A stretch of 64,000 bases of DNA from Virgisporangium aurantiacum (GCF_016863635.1 NZ_BOPG01000049.1:124001-188000); one strand, 5' to 3'; positions 15,494 through 24,328 are shown, counted from the stretch's first letter. Translations and numbers: made by a program. Notes: generated from the letters alone by a model not told the origin.

Positions 15494-17329
15494 GTGAGCG
15501 AGCCCGACCCCCAGTTCGAAGCGCTGCTGGTCTATCTGAAGGAGGCGCGCGGCTTCGACTTCACCGGGTACAAGCGATCCAGCCTGATGCGGCGGGTGAG
15601 CCGCCGGATGAGCCAGGCGGGCATCGAGTCGTACGCCGACTACGTCGATCACCTGCAGGTCCACCCGGACGAGTTCACCGCGTTGTTCAACACGATTCTG
15701 ATCAACGTCACCGGGTTCTTCCGCGACCCCGAGGCCTGGGACCACCTGCGCGCGGAGGTGCTGCCGCCGATCGTCGCCGGTACCGAGCCCATCCGGGTCT
15801 GGAGCGCCGGCTGTGCCAGCGGCCAGGAGGCGTACACGCTCGCCATCGCGTTCGTCGAGGCACTCGGCCCGGACGAGTTCCGGCGGCGGGTGAAGATCTA
15901 CGCCACCGACGTCGACGAGGACGGCCTGAACCAGGCGCGGCACGCGTCCTACAACGACCGGGAGCTCGCCGGCCTGCCGCCCGAGTACGGCGAGCGCTAC
16001 TTCGAGGCCAACGGCACCCGGTACACCTTCCGGAACGACCTGCGCCGGTCGGTGATCTTCGGCCGCAACGACCTCATCCAGGACGCCCCGATCTCCCGGA
16101 TCGACCTGCTCGTGTGCCGCAACGCGCTGATGTACTTCAACGCGGAGACGCAGTCGCGCATCCTGTCCCGGTTCCATTTCGCGCTGGCCGCCGCGGGCGT
16201 GCTCTTCCTCGGCAAGGCCGAGATGCTGCTCAGCCACGGCGACCTGTTCACGCCGGTGGACCTGAAGCGGCGGATCTTCCGCAAGGTGGCCCGACACGCG
16301 CCGGCGACCGGTCCGTTCCCGGCCGAGGCGATTCCGGCCCGGCCGAACGCGGAACTGTTCGGGCTCGACCGGGTGCGCTCGGAGGCGTTCCTCGCGAGCC
16401 CGGTGGCGCAGGTGGTGGTCACCGGCGACGGGTTCATCGCGCTCGCCAACCGGCAGGCCGAGGTGATGTTCGGCGTCTCGGGCCGCGACGTCGGACGGCC
16501 GTTCCGCGACCTGGAGCTGTCCTACCGGCCGGTCGAACTGCGCGGCTACATCGAGCAGGCACAGGTCGAGCGGCGTCCGCAGCGGGTCACCGACGTGGAG
16601 TACGCCCGGGGTTCCGGCGACGGGGTTCACCTGGAGATCCAGGTGAACCCGCTGGTCGACAGCGACTCCCGGCTGCTCGGCGTGGTGCTGGTGTTCCTCG
16701 ACGTCACCGCGGCCCGCCGGCTGCAGGACGAGCTGGAGCACGCCAACCGCCAGCTGGAGACCGCGTACGAGGAGCTCCAGTCGACCAACGAGGAACTGGA
16801 GACCACCAACGAGGAGCTCCAGTCCACGGTCGAGGAACTCGAGACCACCAACGAGGAGCTGCAGTCGACCAACGAGGAACTGGAGACGATGAACGAGGAG
16901 CTCCAGTCCGCGAACGACGAGCTCCAGAGCATCAACGACCAGCTGCGTGACCGCACCGCCGAGCTGGACTCCGTCAACGAGTTCCTCGAGGCCGTGTTCG
17001 TCAGCCTGCAGGCCGGTGTGGTGGTGATCGGTAGGGACCTCCAGGTGCGGGTGTGGAACCGCCGGTGCGAGGACCTGTGGGGGCTGCGCGCCGAGGAGGC
17101 GGTGGGGCAGCACTTCCTGAACCTCGACATCGGGCTGCCCACCGACCTGCTGCGGCCGATGATCCGGCAGCTGCTCGGCTCCGAGAATGGCAGCAGCGAG
17201 GCGCGGTTGCCGTCGGTCAACCGGCGCGGCCGGCAGATCGAGGTGCGGATCGTCGGCACCCCGTTGCGCCGCAACGGCAGCGGCACCACCGGCGTCATCC
17301 TCGTGATGGACATGGAAGAACCGACGTAA
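15494..17329 (+). CDS. CheR methyltransferase-PAS-coiled-coil-PAS protein
   Basis: The product has 611 residues from GTG 15494. Residues 1-270 are a CheR-type SAM-dependent glutamyl methyltransferase (TGFFRD, VWSAGCASGQEAYTLA, ATDVDEDGL, DLLVCRNALMYF). A PAS domain follows at about 295-405, then an unusually regular coiled coil of eight heptads of the form E-L-[QE]-[ST]-x-[NV]-[ED] (residues about 427-482), then a second PAS at about 495-605. Related CheB-CheR-PAS fusions exist; here CheB is a separate upstream gene. The regular coil probably transmits a PAS signal or dimerises the protein. Its methyl acceptor is not identified nearby; the chemoreceptor at 55998 is one possibility. Confidence 0.92.
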   Translation: MSEPDPQFEALLVYLKEARGFDFTGYKRSSLMRRVSRRMSQAGIESYADYVDHLQVHPDEFTALFNTILINVTGFFRDPEAWDHLRAEVLPPIVAGTEPIRVWSAGCASGQEAYTLAIAFVEALGPDEFRRRVKIYATDVDEDGLNQARHASYNDRELAGLPPEYGERYFEANGTRYTFRNDLRRSVIFGRNDLIQDAPISRIDLLVCRNALMYFNAETQSRILSRFHFALAAAGVLFLGKAEMLLSHGDLFTPVDLKRRIFRKVARHAPATGPFPAEAIPARPNAELFGLDRVRSEAFLASPVAQVVVTGDGFIALANRQAEVMFGVSGRDVGRPFRDLELSYRPVELRGYIEQAQVERRPQRVTDVEYARGSGDGVHLEIQVNPLVDSDSRLLGVVLVFLDVTAARRLQDELEHANRQLETAYEELQSTNEELETTNEELQSTVEELETTNEELQSTNEELETMNEELQSANDELQSINDQLRDRTAELDSVNEFLEAVFVSLQAGVVVIGRDLQVRVWNRRCEDLWGLRAEEAVGQHFLNLDIGLPTDLLRPMIRQLLGSENGSSEARLPSVNRRGRQIEVRIVGTPLRRNGSGTTGVILVMDMEEPT

Positions 17330-17386
17330 TCCGTTTCGGGGGCCCGGCGCCGTGGTACGAGCTATGGGTTGACCCCTGGAGGTGAC

Positions 17387-18529
17387 GTGGACGAAACCGG
17401 CTTCCACATCTGGCGGATCGGCGACGTCGACGTCGTACGCGTCGAGGGCGTCCTCGATTTCAGCGCCTCGGTGCGGCTGCGTCTCACGCTGTTCGGCCGG
17501 CTCGACGCGGGCGCCCGGCACATCGAGGTGGACCTGTCGCGGGTCCGCCTGCTCGACGCCAGCGCGGTCAACGTCCTGTTGAAGGTGCGGGAGCGGCTGG
17601 TCGAGGACGACGGGTCGCTGGCCGCCCGCGGCGCGACCGGCCTGGCGCTTGAGGTGCTGGAGATCGCCGGGGTCGCCAAGCAGCTGGGCGCGCACGAACC
17701 GCTGGCCGAGCGGCTGTCCGATCCGACCGCCGACACCGCGACACCGGCCGCGGCACCGGGCCGTGGCGCGCAGGGTCGCTGGGGCGACGAGATCAACGAG
17801 ATGATCGGCCAGATGTGCCGCGCGCCGGCCGGTTCGCCGGCCCGGGCCGCGTTGCGGGACCGGGTGATCACGCTCTGCCTGCCGTTCGTCGAGCGGCTGG
17901 CGCGGCGGTTCGGCGGGCTCGGCGAAGCGTCCGCCGACCTCGGCCAGGTGGCGGCGTTGAGCCTGGTCAAGGCCGTCGACCGGTTCGACCCGGAACTCGC
18001 CGTCGACTTCGCCGCGTACGCGACGCCCACGGTCGTCGGCGAACTCAAGCGGCACTTCCGCGACCGGGGCTGGGCCGTGCGGGTGCCGCGCCGCCTGCAG
18101 GAACTGCGGATCGACATCAACCGGGCCCGCGACGACCTCACCCACGACCTGAACCGGTCGCCGACCGTCACCGACATCGCCCGCCGGCTCGACGTCGACG
18201 AGGAGCAGGTCATCGAGGCGATGACCGCGGCCGGCGCGTACCGGACCACCTCGCTGTTCACGCCCGTCGGTGGCGAGGACGGCAGCACGCTCATGGATCT
18301 GCTGGGCGAGGAGGACGCCTCGATCGCGGCGGTCGACGCCCACGAGTCGCTCAAGCCGTTGCTCGCGACGCTGCCGGCGCGCGAGAAGGACATCCTCGCG
18401 ATGCGGTTCTTCGGCAACCTCACCCAGGCGCAGATCGCCGAAAGGCTCGGAATATCCCAGATGCATGTATCACGGCTTTTGGCCCGTACGCTGGCGCAGC
18501 TCCGGCGGGGTATGGAGGCCGACGCGTGA
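17387..18529 (+). CDS. Sigma-B-family sigma factor fused to an N-terminal STAS domain
   Basis: The product has 380 residues from GTG 17387 (GGAGGTG upstream); stand-alone SigB/SigF factors are about 260. Residues 1-105 are a STAS domain (VVRVEGVLDFSA, VDLSRVRLLDASAVNVLL). A linker to about 130 leads to sigma region 2 (LPFVERLARRFGG, FDPELAVDFAAYATPTVVGE), region 3 (RVPRRLQEL, RSPTVTDIARRLDV) and region 4 (LPAREKDILAMRFFGN, TQAQIAERLGISQMHVSRLL). All sigma regions look intact. A sigma factor carrying its own anti-anti-sigma domain, downstream of a phosphatase, STAS protein and HATPase protein, suggests intramolecular partner switching. This is the most striking architecture in the window. Confidence 0.93.
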   Translation: MDETGFHIWRIGDVDVVRVEGVLDFSASVRLRLTLFGRLDAGARHIEVDLSRVRLLDASAVNVLLKVRERLVEDDGSLAARGATGLALEVLEIAGVAKQLGAHEPLAERLSDPTADTATPAAAPGRGAQGRWGDEINEMIGQMCRAPAGSPARAALRDRVITLCLPFVERLARRFGGLGEASADLGQVAALSLVKAVDRFDPELAVDFAAYATPTVVGELKRHFRDRGWAVRVPRRLQELRIDINRARDDLTHDLNRSPTVTDIARRLDVDEEQVIEAMTAAGAYRTTSLFTPVGGEDGSTLMDLLGEEDASIAAVDAHESLKPLLATLPAREKDILAMRFFGNLTQAQIAERLGISQMHVSRLLARTLAQLRRGMEADA

Positions 18530-18597
18530 ACGTTCGAGGGAACGGAGGGGGGCCGTAGGGCTTCCTTGCATCCTCCGTTCGGCCTAACGTCGGCGGT

Positions 18598-19566
18598 ATG
18601 GAACTGGAGTTGCGCCACCTGAAAGTGGTGTGCGCGATCGCGGAGCTCGGCAGCGTCACGAAGGCTGCCTCCGCGCTGGGTCTCGCGCAACCCGCGTTGA
18701 CGGCCCAGTTGCAGCGGATCGAGCGCACTCTCGGTGGCGCGTTGTTCGAACGCGACCGGCGGGGCGCCCGTCCGACGGCACTAGGCGAACTGGTACTCAA
18801 CCGCGCCCGGGTGGTGTTACCAGCGGTCGACGGCCTGCGCGACGAAGCGGCGCGCATGGCCGGCTCCGGCACCTCGGAGTTGCGGTTCAAGATCGGCACC
18901 GTCGGTGGCCCGATCCTGGGCGGGCTGGTCGACCGGCTCGCCGTCGAGCGTCCCGACGTGCAGCTCACCACGTACACCTCGCACTACGCCGACGAGTTGG
19001 CCTCGATGGTGCTCGCCGGCCGGCTCGACCTCGCCCTGATCGGTGTCTGCGGCAACGCGGGTCCGCCGGTGGCGCCCGGCATGATCTGGCGGGAGGTGGC
19101 GGTCGAGGCGGTGGCGGTGCTGTTGCCGGCCACACATCCGTGCGCGTCGCTGTGCGAGGTCGATCTGGTCGATCTCGCCGATGCCGACTGGATCGCACTG
19201 CCCGGCGACGGCTGTTTCGCCGAGTGTTTCGCGAAGGCCTGCGCCCGGGCCGGGTTCACGCCCCGGCCGGTGCAGGAGGTCGACCATTTCAGCGCGCTCG
19301 ACCTGGTGGCGGCCGGTCGGGCCGTCGCGTTGTGCAAGCCGACCATCCGCACCCCGCCCGGGGTCGAGTTGGTCCCGCTGGCCACCGGGCCGTTGCGCTG
19401 GCGGCACCTGCTCGGCTGGCATCAGGACGGGCGGGTCGCCCCGCTGGCCTCCGAACTGGTGTGGAACGCCAACCGGGGCCACGCCATGGCGGTCCGCCGC
19501 ACCACCCGGTACGCCGAGTGGCTCGCCCGCAACCCCGGCCTGGTCACGGACCCCCTGGCCGCCTGA
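18598..19566 (+). CDS. LysR family transcriptional regulator
   Basis: The product has 322 residues from ATG 18598. The N-terminal winged helix is typical (LRHLKVVCAIAELGSVTKAASALGLAQPALTAQLQRIERTLG region, residues 5-48), followed by a two-lobed periplasmic-binding-like effector domain. It is not divergent from an obvious target; the gene upstream is the STAS-sigma gene on the same strand and the azlCD pair is convergent. Its effector and targets cannot be told from sequence. Confidence 0.9.
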   Translation: MELELRHLKVVCAIAELGSVTKAASALGLAQPALTAQLQRIERTLGGALFERDRRGARPTALGELVLNRARVVLPAVDGLRDEAARMAGSGTSELRFKIGTVGGPILGGLVDRLAVERPDVQLTTYTSHYADELASMVLAGRLDLALIGVCGNAGPPVAPGMIWREVAVEAVAVLLPATHPCASLCEVDLVDLADADWIALPGDGCFAECFAKACARAGFTPRPVQEVDHFSALDLVAAGRAVALCKPTIRTPPGVELVPLATGPLRWRHLLGWHQDGRVAPLASELVWNANRGHAMAVRRTTRYAEWLARNPGLVTDPLAA

Positions 19567-19583
19567 GTCCGAACTGCTGAAAG

Positions 19584-19892
19584 TCAGGGCACCCCGGCCA
19601 GCCGCAGCAGCGCGGTGGTCACCGCCGCGCCCACCACCACGACCACGAACGGCAGCCTGCGCCAGGCGGCGAGCGCACCGGCGAGAACGCCGGCCGGCCG
19701 GGCCCACCCGGCGAACTCCGAGCCGACGAACAGCGCCGCGGTCGCGATGAGCGCGGCGAGCAGCGCCACCGCCGAGTGCGAGAGATAGGTCTGCACCACC
19801 GCGGGTAACCGCAGGCGGCTGCGCAGCAGCGGCCCCGCGATCCGCAGGCCGTAGGTTCCGGCGGCCAGTGCCGCGATCGCCAGCCAGGTCAT
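19584..19892 (-). CDS. azlD: AzlD family branched-chain amino acid exporter subunit
   Basis: The product has 102 residues with four hydrophobic segments, matching AzlD/BrnE. With AzlC it forms an inner-membrane exporter of branched-chain amino acids and related compounds. The ATG at 19892 lies in the stop of azlC (ATGA overlap). It is convergent with the LysR gene, 17 bases away. Confidence 0.9.
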   Translation of the reverse strand: MTWLAIAALAAGTYGLRIAGPLLRSRLRLPAVVQTYLSHSAVALLAALIATAALFVGSEFAGWARPAGVLAGALAAWRRLPFVVVVVGAAVTTALLRLAGVP

Positions 19893-20587
19893 CGACTTCC
19901 CACCTTCTGCGACTCCGGGCGCCCGGCGCGCGGCAACGGGAGGGCGAACACGAGGCCGAGCAGGGCCGCCAGCACCGGCAGGCCGGGCGGCAGGAACGGT
20001 GCGGCAGCCAGCGCCAGCACGGCGGCGCCGAGGGCGACCCGCAGCGCCGGACGCTCCTTGAGCGCGGGCAGCAGCAGCGCGAGCATGCCGGCCGGGAACG
20101 CCGCGTCGATGCCGAACGCGTTCGGGTCACCGATCGCGCTACCGGCGACGACGCCGACCACCGTGCCGACGTTCCAGACGACGAACAGCGTGCCACCGGC
20201 CAGCCAGAACGCCTGGCGACGGCTTCTCGACCCGGTGCGGGCGAGGGTAAACGCCACGGCCTCGTCGATGATGAGGTGGCTGCCGAGGAGCCGGTGGCGG
20301 CCCAGGACGTCGCCCATCGCCAGCCCGAACGGCAGGTGGCGGGCGTTGAGCACCAGCCCGCCGAGCACCGCGGCGAGCACGGTGCCACCGGCACCGACCA
20401 CGCCGACGGCGAGGAACTGCGCGCCGCCGGCGAACACGAACACCGACATCACGACCGCTTTCGGTCCCGACACGCCCGAGGCGATCGCGATCGCGCCGAA
20501 CGAGACGCCGACCACGAACGCGGCGGCGGCGAGGGCCGCGACGTCACGCGCCAGCCCGGGCGGTAGTGTTCGGAGGAACGAACGCAT
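19889..20587 (-). CDS. azlC: AzlC family branched-chain amino acid exporter subunit
   Basis: The product has 232 residues from ATG 20587 (an in-frame ATG at 20599 adds four). It has the AzlC signature of GVSFGAIAIASG and FVFAGGAQFLAVG in the first helices and about six to eight membrane segments. It is the large subunit of the AzlCD exporter. It is divergent from an XRE-cupin gene only 63 bases away, the standard layout for control of azlCD. Confidence 0.92.
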   Translation of the reverse strand: MRSFLRTLPPGLARDVAALAAAAFVVGVSFGAIAIASGVSGPKAVVMSVFVFAGGAQFLAVGVVGAGGTVLAAVLGGLVLNARHLPFGLAMGDVLGRHRLLGSHLIIDEAVAFTLARTGSRSRRQAFWLAGGTLFVVWNVGTVVGVVAGSAIGDPNAFGIDAAFPAGMLALLLPALKERPALRVALGAAVLALAAAPFLPPGLPVLAALLGLVFALPLPRAGRPESQKVGSR

Positions 20588-20650
20588 GTTCTCTACCATG
20601 AACGCTGATCGAGTGTTCGTCAAACCGAATACTTGTACGGGAGGCCGAAC

Positions 20651-21211
20651 GTGGATGCTCGACGCAGCGCTCCCATCGATGCCATCGCGGCGGCGATCCG
20701 TCGGGAGCGCGAGCGGGTGGGGCTGTCCCTCAGCGAGTTGGCGAAGCGCGCCGGGGTGGCCAAGTCGACGCTGTCGCAGCTCGAAGCGGGCACCGGAAAC
20801 CCGAGCGTGGAGACGCTGTGGGCGCTGGGGACCGCGCTCGACGTCCCGTTCAGCCGGCTGGTGGAGCCCCGGGTCGCCCCGATGATCGTGATCCGGGCCG
20901 GTGAGGGTCCGGCGGTGCCCGCCAGCAAGGCCAACTACTACGGCACGCTGCTGTCGGCGTGCCCGCCGGGCGCCCGTCGCGACATCTACCTGATCACGGT
21001 CGAGCCGGGCCCGGCCCGGGAGGCCGACGCGCACCTGCCGGGCAGCATCGAGCACGTGGTGGTGATCTCCGGCCGGCTCCGGGCCGGGCTGCCCGGTCAC
21101 CTGGTCGACCTCGACCCGGGCGACTACGCGATGTTCGCCGGTGACGTGGACCACCGGTACGAGGCGCTGGCCGCCGGGACCGCGGCCGTGCTGGTGATGG
21201 AGCACGTGTAA
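20651..21211 (+). CDS. XRE-cupin transcriptional regulator of azlCD
   Basis: The product has 186 residues from GTG 20651, preceded by CGGGAGG at 20639-20644; TTG 20633 would add six. An XRE helix-turn-helix at residues 8-65 (LSELAKRAGVAKSTLSQLEAG) is joined to a C-terminal cupin domain (about 95-185). This family commonly controls neighbouring amino acid exporters by binding a small effector in the cupin pocket. Divergent position relative to azlC supports that role. Confidence 0.9.
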   Translation: MDARRSAPIDAIAAAIRRERERVGLSLSELAKRAGVAKSTLSQLEAGTGNPSVETLWALGTALDVPFSRLVEPRVAPMIVIRAGEGPAVPASKANYYGTLLSACPPGARRDIYLITVEPGPAREADAHLPGSIEHVVVISGRLRAGLPGHLVDLDPGDYAMFAGDVDHRYEALAAGTAAVLVMEHV

Positions 21212-21248
21212 GGCTCAGGTCGGCCGCGCTGCTACCGAGTGTCGTGGC

Positions 21249-22844
21249 ATGCTCACCCGCTGGATGATCCGGCTCCCCCTGTGCGCGTTTGTCGTCGCTG
21301 CCGGGGCCATGCTGGCGTCCGGGCTGGCGCCCGGTGCGAACGGGGAGCCGGCGACGGCGGTGACGAGCATCTGCATCGGGGTCTTCAACCTGTTGGCGCT
21401 CGGCTTCGGGATCGTGGCCGCGGCCGGCCCGAACACCGACCGGCGCAGCCGCCGGGCCTGGCTGCTCCTGGTCGGCGTGTTCGTACTGCTCGCGATCAGC
21501 GGCGCCGCGTTCGCCCACGGACTCGCCGACGGCAAGCTGGAACTCGACGAGGCCATGATCGGCTACGCGGTCCGGATGGCGACCGTGCCCGTGCTGATGG
21601 CCGGCGTCCTCTCGTTCCCCCGGCAGCCGCCGACCCGGCAGCAGCGCCAGCGGCTGGTGCTCGACATGGTCATGGTGGTCATGGGTGGCCTCATGCTGCT
21701 CTGGTACTCGATCGTCGGCGCCGCGATGAACCGGGGAATCTCGGACGCGGCGTGGGCTTCGGTGCTGTTTCCGCTGTGCGACCTGTTCCTGATCTTCGGC
21801 GTGGGCGCGGTGCTGCTGCGCGGCTCTCCGACGGCGCACCGCCCGTTGGTGTTCCTGATCGGCGGCCTCGCCTTCTACCTGGTGGTCGACCTGATGTCGA
21901 CGAACGCCATGCTCAGCGGATCGAGCGACGTGACGCTCGGCTCGTCGATCGACTACCTCGTGCTGGCGGCCATGGCGCTGGTGGCGCTGGCGGCCGCCGC
22001 CGGCGCGGCCAGGGGCTGGACCCGCGCCGACCGCCCGGCCGCGCGTTCCGTCGTCCGGACGGGGCTGCTCCGGCCCGCGTGGCTGAAGCGCCCGGGGTGG
22101 CTGGCGCGGCCCGGTTCGGGCGGCGGGGAGGGCCGACCGGTGACGATGCTGCCGTACCTGGCCCTGGCCGTCGGCTACGCGTCGCTGTTCCTCGGCGAGG
22201 TGCGCAACGGCGTCGACGAGTCCGACGTGATGGTGTTCGCCGCGATCGTCCTCACCGGCACGGTCGGCCTGCGCCAGGTGCTCGCGATGCGGGAGAGCCA
22301 CCGCCTCGTCGTCACCGACAGTTTGACCGGCCTGGCGAACCGCCGGCGGCTGCGTGACAACCTGGACCGGGCGATCGACCAGGGCCGCCGGACCGGTGAG
22401 CCGGTCGCGGTGCTGCTGATCGACCTCGACGGGTTCAAGGAGATCAACGACGAACTCGGCCACGCCGCCGGTGACGCCGTGCTGGTGCATTTCGCGTCGG
22501 TGCTGAGCCGCCAGGTGCGCGGCAGCGACACCGCCGCCCGGCTGGGCGGTGACGAGTTCGCGGTCGTGCTCACCGGAATGACCGGTGCCGACGCGGGTCA
22601 CCTCGCGCAGCGGGTGCTCGACGCCGCTCGCGAGCCGGTGACCGTCGCCGGCCGGACGCTGCCGATCCGCGCGAGCATCGGTGTGGCGGTCTCCGAGCCC
22701 TGCGGCACGGAGGCGCGCGACCTGCTGCACCGTGCCGACGTCGCGATGTACCGGGCGAAGCGGCAGCAGACGCACACCTGGCAGCTCTTTTCGGGCACCG
22801 AGGCGGAGCCCAGGCTCGACGTTCCGGTCGCCCACGCCGCCTGA
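21249..22844 (+). CDS. Membrane diguanylate cyclase with I-site
   Basis: The product has 531 residues from ATG 21249. About nine to ten hydrophobic segments fill residues 5-330, followed by a GGDEF domain (TDSLTGLANRRRL, LLIDLDGFKEIND, RLGGDEFAVVL). An RGSD motif sits five residues before GGDEF, matching the RxxD product-inhibition site, so this is probably an active cyclase with feedback control. It contrasts with the GGDEF-EAL protein at 9404 that lacks the site. No partner gene is adjacent. Confidence 0.92.
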   Translation: MLTRWMIRLPLCAFVVAAGAMLASGLAPGANGEPATAVTSICIGVFNLLALGFGIVAAAGPNTDRRSRRAWLLLVGVFVLLAISGAAFAHGLADGKLELDEAMIGYAVRMATVPVLMAGVLSFPRQPPTRQQRQRLVLDMVMVVMGGLMLLWYSIVGAAMNRGISDAAWASVLFPLCDLFLIFGVGAVLLRGSPTAHRPLVFLIGGLAFYLVVDLMSTNAMLSGSSDVTLGSSIDYLVLAAMALVALAAAAGAARGWTRADRPAARSVVRTGLLRPAWLKRPGWLARPGSGGGEGRPVTMLPYLALAVGYASLFLGEVRNGVDESDVMVFAAIVLTGTVGLRQVLAMRESHRLVVTDSLTGLANRRRLRDNLDRAIDQGRRTGEPVAVLLIDLDGFKEINDELGHAAGDAVLVHFASVLSRQVRGSDTAARLGGDEFAVVLTGMTGADAGHLAQRVLDAAREPVTVAGRTLPIRASIGVAVSEPCGTEARDLLHRADVAMYRAKRQQTHTWQLFSGTEAEPRLDVPVAHAA

Positions 22845-23186
22845 TCATCCTGGTCAACCAGCTTTCGGCGTCACCCGACAGGGGCCCGGCAATAACGCTT
22901 CAGTAACACTGGATCTCTATTACGCCCGTTTTGTGGGTAAAGATCACTGATCTCGCTCATTCAGAGTGACTGTCGAGTTGCTGTGCGAGATTCACGCTTG
23001 TCATGGCCTTTCGGCATCCTTTGATCTGCCTTTATGCTCCTCCGGTCATCGATTGAGACGCCTGTTCCCGATGGCGCCCGTGAGACCAGAAGCCTTTCTC
23101 CCCAAGGGTTCCCTCGAAACCCTTGCCCGGACGAAGGCCGCTCCGGCGCGCCCGTCGACGGGCGACTGAGACCTTTGGGGGCTCGT
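22845..23186 (+). promoter_or_regulatory. Structured upstream region of the LPXTG gene
   Basis: This 342-base gap holds no convincing gene. It contains a hairpin with 8-bp arms CAAGGGTT/AACCCTTG and a 7-base loop (23103-23125) and a perfect 16-bp palindrome CGCCCGTCGACGGGCG (23149-23164) just before the TTG start of the surface protein. It is relatively AT-rich between 22890 and 23060, where a promoter is likely. It does not match a riboswitch class that I recognise. Confidence 0.45.
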
Positions 23187-24248
23187 TTGCGCCGCTTTGC
23201 TCGGCTTCCCAGCCGAATCCTGGCCGTATCCGCCGCCACCTTCATCGGCGCGCTGGGCGCCGTCGCTCTGACCGCCGCCCCGGCCAGCGCCCACCACGCC
23301 ACCCTTGTGTCGACGACCGAATGCGTCGTCGGCAAGCCCAACACGGCGAAGGTGACCTGGACGATCACCAACACCTGGCGCGGGCAGGCCACGGTCACCG
23401 GCGTCGTCCTCGAGGTCGCCGGCAGCGCCCCGGCCGCCGAGGTGGGCGACATCAAGAACACGGCCACTGTCAGACGGAACAACGGCACCCTCGTCGGCTC
23501 GAAGGAGTTCAGCACCACCGGCAAGCCGCCGACGCTCAAGGCCACCGTCGGCTGGGACGACAAGGTCGCCGAGGACGTCGGCAACGAGGCGGTCTGGCCG
23601 AAGGACAACTGTGCGCCGAAGAAGGTGCCGACCTACAAGGCCGTCAGCAACTGCGACGGCACCCAGACGATCACGATCGTGAACACCAGCGACGCGACGC
23701 GGAAGTTCGTCGTCAACGGCAACGGTGCGTGGAAAGAGACCAAGGACCTGAAGGTCGGCGAGGAATGGGTCGTCCTGGTTCCCCAGGAGCACGCCCGCAA
23801 GCCGTCGATCAAGTGGAAGTTGGACGGCGCCAACAAGTGGGAGGTCGACGAAGAGGTCTCCTGGGTCAAGCCCGACACCTGCTTCACCGCGAAGTCCGAG
23901 TCGACCTGTGAGGCTCTGAAGATCACGGTCGAGAACACCGGTGCCAAGGCGATCAAGGCGGTCATCACCGTCGGCGAAACGCCCAAGGAGACGACGATCG
24001 AGCCCGGCAAGAACAACGTCTTCACGGCCGAGGGCGTCGAGGGCCTGGTGGCCAAGCTCGTCGTCAACGATGGCAAGGCGCAGGAGTTCACCTGGACCAA
24101 GCCGACCGACTGCGGTGGTGCCGGCGGTGGCCTGCCGACCACCGGTGTCAACGCCGGCCTGCTCGCCGGTGCGGCGTTCGTGCTGGTGTCCGGTGGCGGT
24201 GGCCTGTTCTACCTGGCCCGCCGGCGTCGCATCCGGTTCGCTGCCTGA
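23187..24248 (+). CDS. LPXTG-anchored surface protein
   Basis: The product has 353 residues from TTG 23187, chosen because GGGGG lies just upstream and it gives a proper signal peptide (RRFARLPSRILAVSAATF..., cleavage near APASA-HH). The mature part has three repeated beta-rich units with paired Cys and many Lys/Thr. The C-terminus has a sortase signal: LPTTG at about residues 316-320, a hydrophobic segment and an RRRR tail. The protein should be linked to peptidoglycan by a class E/F-like sortase, not present in the window. Its role on the surface is unknown. A strong hairpin follows. Confidence 0.9.
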   Translation: MRRFARLPSRILAVSAATFIGALGAVALTAAPASAHHATLVSTTECVVGKPNTAKVTWTITNTWRGQATVTGVVLEVAGSAPAAEVGDIKNTATVRRNNGTLVGSKEFSTTGKPPTLKATVGWDDKVAEDVGNEAVWPKDNCAPKKVPTYKAVSNCDGTQTITIVNTSDATRKFVVNGNGAWKETKDLKVGEEWVVLVPQEHARKPSIKWKLDGANKWEVDEEVSWVKPDTCFTAKSESTCEALKITVENTGAKAIKAVITVGETPKETTIEPGKNNVFTAEGVEGLVAKLVVNDGKAQEFTWTKPTDCGGAGGGLPTTGVNAGLLAGAAFVLVSGGGGLFYLARRRRIRFAA

Positions 24249-24271
24249 CCTGAACTGATCTGAAGCACCCC

Positions 24272-24306
24272 GCAACCGGGGCCGGCGACATGCCGGCCCC
24301 GGTTGC
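24272..24306 (+). terminator. Terminator hairpin after the LPXTG gene
   Basis: Perfect 15-bp arms GCAACCGGGGCCGGC/GCCGGCCCCGGTTGC with a five-base loop. There is only a short T-containing tail (TGTTG), typical of actinobacterial terminators. It lies 23 bases after the stop codon of the surface protein gene. Confidence 0.85.
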
Positions 24307-24328
24307 TGTTGCCGGTAGGGTCTTCGAT

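Noticed and set aside
15470..18466. 998-codon minus-strand open frame
   Set aside because: It is antisense to the CheR-PAS and STAS-sigma genes; the repetitive LxVGGLEFL-type text is the reverse reading of the coiled-coil heptads.
22961..23608. 215-codon minus-strand frame
   Set aside because: It overlaps the LPXTG protein gene, whose signal peptide and sorting signal make the plus strand convincing.
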